NCBI RefSeq assembly: GCF_037201965.1
Contig: NZ_CP147518.1
Location: 1,673,001 to 1,737,000 of the forward strand
DNA: 64,000 nucleotides
Source: Spirosoma sp. SC4-14
GTDB lineage: Bacteria; Bacteroidota; Bacteroidia; Cytophagales; Spirosomataceae
Direction: 5' to 3'
A program made the position numbers and the translations under genes. Below the pieces are notes generated by a model. The model did not search any database. It was not told the origin of the DNA and saw nothing but the letters and a program-made list of their open reading frames with translations. Shown here in pieces: positions 59,186-64,000 of the stretch (the stretch's first letter is position 1; each line of letters opens with the position of its first letter).

Positions 59186-59617
59186 TTAAGCGTTGGCGGG
59201 CGTGCAGAATTCTTCCAGCGCCATTTCGAGGTGCTGAGCGATCATCTGCGCCGACCGACCTTCGATGTGGTGCCGTTCAATGAAATGAACCAGCTCGCCA
59301 TCTTTAAAAATAGCAATTGAAGGCGACGACGGCGGATAAGGTAGCAGGTATTCCCGCATTTTTGCCGTTGCTTCCTGGTCGCCACCGGCAAATACCGTCA
59401 CCATTTTATCGGGCTTAACGGGGCTGGCGGCCACCGCTGCTTTAACACCCGGACGAGCTGCACCAGCCGCACAGCCACATACTGAGTTCACAACAACCAG
59501 CATGGTGCCTTGCGCATTTTCCATTGTGTTCACCACGTCTTCGGCGGTGGTGAGCTCTTCAAACCCAACGCTCGTCAGGTCTTCCCGCATGGGAACAAGC
59601 AAATGAGGAGGATACAT
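59186..59617 (-). CDS. Bacilliredoxin, BrxA/BrxB (YphP) family
   Basis: A 143-residue thioredoxin-fold protein with the CGC active site (Cys47-Gly-Cys49 in NSVCGCAAG) and the family segments MVTVFAGGDQEATAKMREY and PSIAIFKDGELVHFIERHHIEG. Bacilliredoxins remove bacillithiol from mixed disulfides or act as disulfide isomerases. Its place behind SufS-SufE-SufT links it to thiol and Fe-S maintenance. Co-transcribed, 35 bp after SufT. Confidence 0.94.
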   Translation of the reverse strand: MYPPHLLVPMREDLTSVGFEELTTAEDVVNTMENAQGTMLVVVNSVCGCAAGAARPGVKAAVAASPVKPDKMVTVFAGGDQEATAKMREYLLPYPPSSPSIAIFKDGELVHFIERHHIEGRSAQMIAQHLEMALEEFCTPANA

Positions 59618-59652
59618 AAGTTAACGTTTATAGTTTACAGTTTTTAGTTCGA

Positions 59653-59967
59653 TTACATAAAGCCCAGTTCGAGCTTGGCAACTTCCGACATGAGTTCAGT
59701 GGAGTAGGGCGGATCGAAGGTAAGTTCGACGCTTACGTCGTTGACGCCCTCGATAGCCCGAACTTTTTCTTCAATCTCACTCGGTATAGAACCTGCCGAT
59801 GGGCAGGAAGGCGAGGTCAGCGTCATCAGAATATAGACGTTGTTGACCGGAAATATCTTAATGTCGTAGATCAGGCCCAGCTCGTAGACATCCACCGGAA
59901 TTTCGGGGTCATACACGCCTTTGAGTGCAAGCACAACCTGTTCTTTTAATTCTTCGTCGGTCATCAT
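59653..59967 (-). CDS. sufT: SufT/MIP18-family Fe-S assembly factor (DUF59)
   Basis: A 104-residue protein with GVYDPEIPVDVYELGLIYDI and MTLTSPSCPSAGSIPSEI, the DUF59 signature including the conserved Cys. SufT-type proteins help to mature or insert Fe-S clusters. A pair of ATGs (59967, 59964) precedes it. Located between SufE and bacilliredoxin in one operon. Confidence 0.93.
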   Translation of the reverse strand: MMTDEELKEQVVLALKGVYDPEIPVDVYELGLIYDIKIFPVNNVYILMTLTSPSCPSAGSIPSEIEEKVRAIEGVNDVSVELTFDPPYSTELMSEVAKLELGFM

Positions 59968-59999
59968 TGAAAGACGTTTTGAAAGTAGCTACTATTTGG

Positions 60000-60431
60000 T
60001 TAAACCGTTTGTTGTTGCGAATAGGCCCGGCCGAAGGCTTTCATTCGTTCGATCATCGACGCAAGCCCACCGGCGCGCAACGATGTAATTAAATTGCCCA
60101 TGCCAACCCTGGGAATAAAATAAAGGTCGGCGTTGGCTATATCTTCGGGCTTTTCACCCGATAAAACACGAATCAGCAAACTAACCAGCCCTTTCGAAAT
60201 CTGGGCGGTTGGCTCGCTGTCGCCGTAAAAATACAATCGGTTGTCTTTCAGTTCGGCATCCACCCATACCTTCGACTGGCAGCCCATAATCCGATTTTCG
60301 TCGGTTTTGGCTGATTCAGGCATGGGCGGTAATTTTTTACCTAAGTCAATGATGTATTGCGTTTTGTCGAGCTGGTCTTCGAACAAATCGAATTCATCGA
60401 TGATCTCGTCCTGTTTTTCGTTAATTGTCAT
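60000..60431 (-). CDS. sufE: Cysteine desulfuration protein SufE
   Basis: A 143-residue protein with the persulfide-accepting Cys51 in IMGCQSKVWV, at the same position as in Escherichia coli SufE, and the helix GLVSLLIRVLSGEKPEDI. It takes sulfur from SufS and stimulates its turnover. The gene follows SufS after 27 bp. Confidence 0.95.
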   Translation of the reverse strand: MTINEKQDEIIDEFDLFEDQLDKTQYIIDLGKKLPPMPESAKTDENRIMGCQSKVWVDAELKDNRLYFYGDSEPTAQISKGLVSLLIRVLSGEKPEDIANADLYFIPRVGMGNLITSLRAGGLASMIERMKAFGRAYSQQQTV

Positions 60432-60458
60432 TTAAGTCCGTTTTGGCTTTTAGGCCGG

Positions 60459-61697
60459 TTACAACATCATTTTCTGCACCCGGCGCAGGCCCTGAATAAG
60501 CCGGTCGACTTCATCTCTGGTGTTATAAACCGCAAATGAAGCCCGCGTAGTTCCGGTAATGCCGAAACGTTGCATGAGCGGCTGGGTGCAATGGTGCCCC
60601 GTACGAACGGCAATGCCCTGCTGGTCGAGAATAACGCCAATGTCCTGATGATGAATGCCCTCCATTATGAAGGAAATAACGCTGATTTTTTCGGCTGCCT
60701 GCCCAATAATCTGTAAGCCATCCAGCTCGCTCAATTGCTCGGTGGCATACTGAAGCAGGTCGTTTTCGTGAGCGGTTATGTTCTCTTTGCCAAGATCAGC
60801 CATATAGTCCAGCGCCGTTTTTGTTGCAATCACATCGGCGATGTTCGGCGTACCGGCTTCAAACTTATAGGGAATATCGTTGTAGGTCGTTTTGGCAAAC
60901 GTAACTTCCTTAATCATTTCGCCACCACCCCGATAAGGAGGCATCGAATCCAGAATTTCTTTCTTCCCGTAAAGAACGCCCATTCCTGTTGGGCCATAGA
61001 GCTTATGAGCTGAGAGTACATAAAAATCGGCATCGAGCGCCTGAACGTCGAGGTCGAGGTGTGAACTGGCCTGTGCCCCGTCGATCAGAACTACGGCGCC
61101 AACTTCGTGCGCTTTGTCGATGATTGTCTTGACCGGGTTGATTGTGCCAAGCGCGTTGGATACGTGTACACAGGAGACGAATTTAGTCCGTTCCGACAGC
61201 AGTTTTTCGTATTCGTCCAGCAGCAGTTCGCCTTTGTCGTTGATCGGAATGACTTTCAGCACACAGCCTTTTTCTTCGCAGAGCATTTGCCAGGGCACAA
61301 TGTTGGAGTGGTGCTCCATAGTCGAGATAATGATCTCGTCGCCCTCGTTCAGAAACCGGCGGCCGTAGGTCTGCGCTACCAGATTGATCCCATCCGTAGT
61401 GCCGTAGGTAAAGATGATTTCCTGCCAGTGTTTGGCGTTCAGAAATGCCTGCATAGCCCGTCGCGACGCTTCGAAAGCGGCTGTTGCCTGCTCGGCCAGA
61501 TGGTGAATACCCCGGTGGATATTGGCATTGTAGCCTTCGTAATAATGCGTTAAGGCCTGAATAACCGGCAGTGGTTTCTGGTTCGTCGCGGCATTGTCGA
61601 AGTAAACCAGCGGACGCCCGTTGACTTCCTGATCGAGAACCGGAAAGTCCCGGCGAATTTTTTGTATATCGAGAGTACGTTCTAAAGCCGACTGCAT
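60459..61697 (-). CDS. sufS: Cysteine desulfurase SufS
   Basis: A 412-residue PLP enzyme that takes sulfur from L-cysteine for Fe-S clusters. The start is set at the ATG at 61697 (MQSALERTLDIQKIRRDFPVL), matching family length; ATGs at 61712 and 61739 are possible. It shows YFDNAATNQKP, the PLP-Lys232 in LSAHKLYGPTG and the catalytic Cys370 in RTGHHCTQP, with the Lys-Cys spacing of E. coli SufS. Heads the operon sufS-sufE-sufT-bacilliredoxin; sufBCD are not in the window. Confidence 0.95.
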   Translation of the reverse strand: MQSALERTLDIQKIRRDFPVLDQEVNGRPLVYFDNAATNQKPLPVIQALTHYYEGYNANIHRGIHHLAEQATAAFEASRRAMQAFLNAKHWQEIIFTYGTTDGINLVAQTYGRRFLNEGDEIIISTMEHHSNIVPWQMLCEEKGCVLKVIPINDKGELLLDEYEKLLSERTKFVSCVHVSNALGTINPVKTIIDKAHEVGAVVLIDGAQASSHLDLDVQALDADFYVLSAHKLYGPTGMGVLYGKKEILDSMPPYRGGGEMIKEVTFAKTTYNDIPYKFEAGTPNIADVIATKTALDYMADLGKENITAHENDLLQYATEQLSELDGLQIIGQAAEKISVISFIMEGIHHQDIGVILDQQGIAVRTGHHCTQPLMQRFGITGTTRASFAVYNTRDEVDRLIQGLRRVQKMML

Positions 61698-61933
61698 GAG
61701 GTAAGAGGTCATTAAAATCAATGCTGACCATACGGTCATGTTGAAAACGCAAACAAAGGGGCTTTAGGTTCGGGTAGGGCAGAAGATGGTGGCAGACAGC
61801 GTGTTTACAGAAGAGTCTTCTTTTGTTGTATACTAAAAAGGTTATAATAGATATTAAACTTCGCTTAAAGTGTATTCATAAAAGTGGTTTTGATATATAC
61901 TTGAGTGTTTGTTAATCTCATGCCATCAATCTT

Positions 61934-63031
61934 ATGAACGTTTATTTAACCACCCAGGGCGTTACTGAGCTATGGAGGAAAAGTAACACCTTATTGGTTA
62001 TACACAGATGGAGACGAATTCTGATTCTTTTCTTCACTATGTCTATTTGTCTCAGCTCCTGTAAAAAGCACGAGCCTGAACCTGTGGTGCCTGCTAGTTT
62101 AAATCAGGTTAGTACGCTTACTATTAATTTAGCAATGTTTAGAAGTATATGGGGAATTGCCTTTGATGCGTCTGACAATCTCTATGTCGCTGACTATCGG
62201 GATAATCGTATACGTAAGGTAACGCCTGATGGGGTTGTCAGCACGTTTGCTGGTTCGGGGGAGGAAGGATTAAGAGATGGGTTGGGAACCGAAGCGGTGT
62301 TTGGTGGGCCCGATGCACTGGCGTTCGATGCGGCCGGTAATTTGTATGTTACTCAGCCCGGCGCCATTCGCAAAATTACGCCCGATGGTTGGGTGAGCAC
62401 GGTTGTAGGGGTAGCACCCGATAAAGCTGGGTTGATTTCCTATGATTCGCTTGGTCTGATTAATCCTGACGGATTGACCATAGACGACAACCAGAATCTA
62501 TACGTTACATCTCATAATGGTGGTCAAAAAAGTGTGTGGAAAGTGGCTCCCGACCGAACCGTTCGCCTGTTGTTAGGCAACAAGTTTAACAGTACGGTTT
62601 ATATTCCCAGTCCGTTAGTGTCCCCTAATTCCATCGCCTATAATCCCTTGCAGAAAGCCCTCTATGTGGTCGATGCGCAAAAAGGCATTACCCGCTCAAC
62701 CGTCGATGGCATTAATTATTGCTACACAGGCTGTGCCGGTATTTATGGTCATGTCGACGGGCCGATTGATGTGGCCCTGTTTCGGAGTCCGAACGCTTCG
62801 GTGGTCGATAAGGCCGGTAATCTTTACATCACCGATGAGCATTTTATTCGGAAAATTACGCCGGATGGCGTGGTGAGTACAGTAGCCGGAACGGGTAAGA
62901 TCGGCAAGGGCGACGGTGCTGGCGATCAGGCTACGTTCAATTATCCGGGTTATCTGGCTTTCGATTCGAAGGGCGTTCTCTACGTAAGCGACCTCAACGG
63001 GATTCGAAAGATTGTGTTGGGCGCTAATTGA
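61934..63031 (+). CDS. NHL-repeat beta-propeller lipoprotein
   Basis: A 365-residue protein. After a long n-region comes a hydrophobic segment and lipobox (LILFFTMSICLSSC, Cys ~43). Five or six NHL blades follow, with the repeated wording GIAFDASDNLYVADYRDNRIRKVTPDG, ALAFDAAGNLYVTQPGAIRKITPDG and SVVDKAGNLYITDEHFIRKITPDG. Such proteins are surface or periplasmic binding scaffolds; some are lactonases or lyases. No catalytic residues can be picked. An internal ATG at 62039 is too close to the Cys to be a start. Confidence 0.88.
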   Translation: MNVYLTTQGVTELWRKSNTLLVIHRWRRILILFFTMSICLSSCKKHEPEPVVPASLNQVSTLTINLAMFRSIWGIAFDASDNLYVADYRDNRIRKVTPDGVVSTFAGSGEEGLRDGLGTEAVFGGPDALAFDAAGNLYVTQPGAIRKITPDGWVSTVVGVAPDKAGLISYDSLGLINPDGLTIDDNQNLYVTSHNGGQKSVWKVAPDRTVRLLLGNKFNSTVYIPSPLVSPNSIAYNPLQKALYVVDAQKGITRSTVDGINYCYTGCAGIYGHVDGPIDVALFRSPNASVVDKAGNLYITDEHFIRKITPDGVVSTVAGTGKIGKGDGAGDQATFNYPGYLAFDSKGVLYVSDLNGIRKIVLGAN

Positions 63032-63035
63032 GTCG

Positions 63036-63956
63036 TTATCGTCTCTTCAAAACAATGATCTGATTTTTCAGCGTCCGGTTTCGGCGGAAGTTGTCGTCGG
63101 CAATCAGCACCAGGGTTTGGTGTTGAGCATCAGCCCAGGCCATTGCTTCCAGATTGCAGACAATGCCCGGAAACTGCTGGCTGAAACTAAAGGCCAGTTC
63201 TTTCACTAACGTATGATTTTCGTCGTGCTGCGTGGCCAGATAAATGTTGGCCGTAACCTGCTTCTGGCTGGCATCGTAGCACCGTTCCAGCACCAGCAGC
63301 CGAGTATCGTCGACGGCCAGAATTTCCGAAATGCCGCCCAGCCGCTCTTCGCCCTGTGCAAAAGCACAGCGGTCGATGGGGTATTTATACCGCTCGACCG
63401 CCGGGTCGCTGGCGGTTGGGTTGCCATACCGAAAGAAGGTAATGGTGTCCTGATTCATGCGGGTTTCGCCTTCCCAACCGGCTTCGGGCGCTACCCAAAG
63501 CGTGCCCGATGGCGTGAGAGCAATGCCTTCCAGCCCTTTGTTCGAGCCGGGGAGTGGCATCCTTAGCAAAATCTGTCGGGTACTATCGCTTACGGCTTTG
63601 CCAAAAAGCAGGGAGGTCGTAAACTCATATTCGTCGGTCCAGAAATAGGTGCTGGTTTGTGGGTTGAAGCGGATACTCTCAAACCAGAACGGTGTTTTTT
63701 CGGCTTTTAGGAGATGTGAGCTATCGCCCAGATCGCGGATGGATTGGATATTGCTAAATATGAAATGCCAGCCCCGGTCGCTGACCAGATGCCATTCGTT
63801 GGTGGCCGGTATGATTTCCAGCCCCGAAATGCCGCGTAAACTATCGCGAACCAGCGGGATAGTGGTTGAGTCGCCTTCAAAGGAAAATTGTACAGACTGG
63901 CTGTGGCTTACTGTGCCAATGAATTCAAAAAGTAAAAGGAGAAAAAACGTCCGCAT
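63036..63956 (-). CDS. Exported phytase-like esterase domain protein
   Basis: A 306-residue exported protein (signal peptide MRTFFLLLLFEFIGTVSHSQ) with the esterase-like activity-of-phytase pattern (GISGLEIIPATNEWHLVSDRG near the start, GLEGIALTPSGTLWVAPEAG and LGGISEILAVDDTRLLVLER in the middle, NLEAMAWADAQHQTLVLIADDN at the end). It is a beta-propeller. Some relatives hydrolyse phosphate esters; most are uncharacterised. Tail to tail with the NHL gene, only 4 bp apart. Confidence 0.88.
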   Translation of the reverse strand: MRTFFLLLLFEFIGTVSHSQSVQFSFEGDSTTIPLVRDSLRGISGLEIIPATNEWHLVSDRGWHFIFSNIQSIRDLGDSSHLLKAEKTPFWFESIRFNPQTSTYFWTDEYEFTTSLLFGKAVSDSTRQILLRMPLPGSNKGLEGIALTPSGTLWVAPEAGWEGETRMNQDTITFFRYGNPTASDPAVERYKYPIDRCAFAQGEERLGGISEILAVDDTRLLVLERCYDASQKQVTANIYLATQHDENHTLVKELAFSFSQQFPGIVCNLEAMAWADAQHQTLVLIADDNFRRNRTLKNQIIVLKRR

Positions 63957-64000
63957 AAACCAAGTAAAAGAATTGCTAAAATAGGTTAAATGCGGCTATC

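Overview
The window looks like a chromosomal piece of a plant-glycan-degrading Bacteroidota, most likely a Cytophagales/Spirosomataceae-type bacterium. The reasons are a SusC/SusD pair, lipoprotein signals with a serine after the lipobox Cys, promoter -7 boxes of the TAnnTTTG type, weak ribosome binding sites, and a dense set of exported carbohydrate-active enzymes. I see no rRNA, tRNA, CRISPR array, prophage or complete insertion sequence.

Layout. 1-8.6 kb: the N-terminal part of a lipoprotein sulfatase (runs off the left edge), an AraC regulator, then a divergent operon DUF3826-SusC-SusD, followed by a DoxX-like membrane protein. 8.7-14.6 kb: a tripartite efflux operon (outer membrane factor, RND pump, adaptor) behind a striking promoter carrying direct repeats on an 11-bp pitch. 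14.8-31.2 kb: a one-strand array of exported hydrolases: five CE1 esterase modules in four genes, GH29, an alpha/beta hydrolase, an SGNH (SASA) esterase, two GH43, an exported VOC protein and a GH127/GH146 enzyme. 31.8-34.8 kb: an OmpR/histidine kinase pair and a DUF1080 protein. 34.9-53.5 kb: a second array: GH95, a GH141-like beta-helix enzyme fused to a sugar mutarotase-like domain, GH2, a GH43-like lipoprotein, GH140, a DeoR regulator, a GH138-like enzyme, a GNAT and a second GH127. 53.7-64 kb: general genes (small membrane protein, ArsR-SRPBCC-DoxX-DUF4256 operon, a decayed VapC-type toxin module, an S15 acyl-peptidase family protein, SufS-SufE-SufT-bacilliredoxin, an NHL-repeat lipoprotein and a phytase-like esterase).

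How it fits together. GH140 (apiosidase family), a GH141-like enzyme, GH95, GH2, a GH138-like enzyme, two GH127-type enzymes and GH43s is close to the repertoire known for rhamnogalacturonan-II in Bacteroides thetaiotaomicron. The CE1 esterases, GH43_12-like and GH29 enzymes also suit a feruloylated, fucose- or L-galactose-decorated hemicellulose. The most economical reading is a large composite locus for complex side chains of plant cell walls. SusC/D import the oligosaccharides, periplasmic enzymes take them apart, and AraC and DeoR regulators respond to sugars. This is inference; no substrate can be proven from the sequence.

Most unusual items: the GH141-mutarotase fusion; the 11-bp-phased operator array before the efflux operon; a GH43-like gene whose first ~33 codons and last codons are made of palindromic repeats; several families of long near-perfect palindromes at almost every gene junction; a GH95 enzyme with an inserted jelly-roll domain and a 15-bp in-frame minisatellite; and an RND pump without two of the three classical proton-relay residues.
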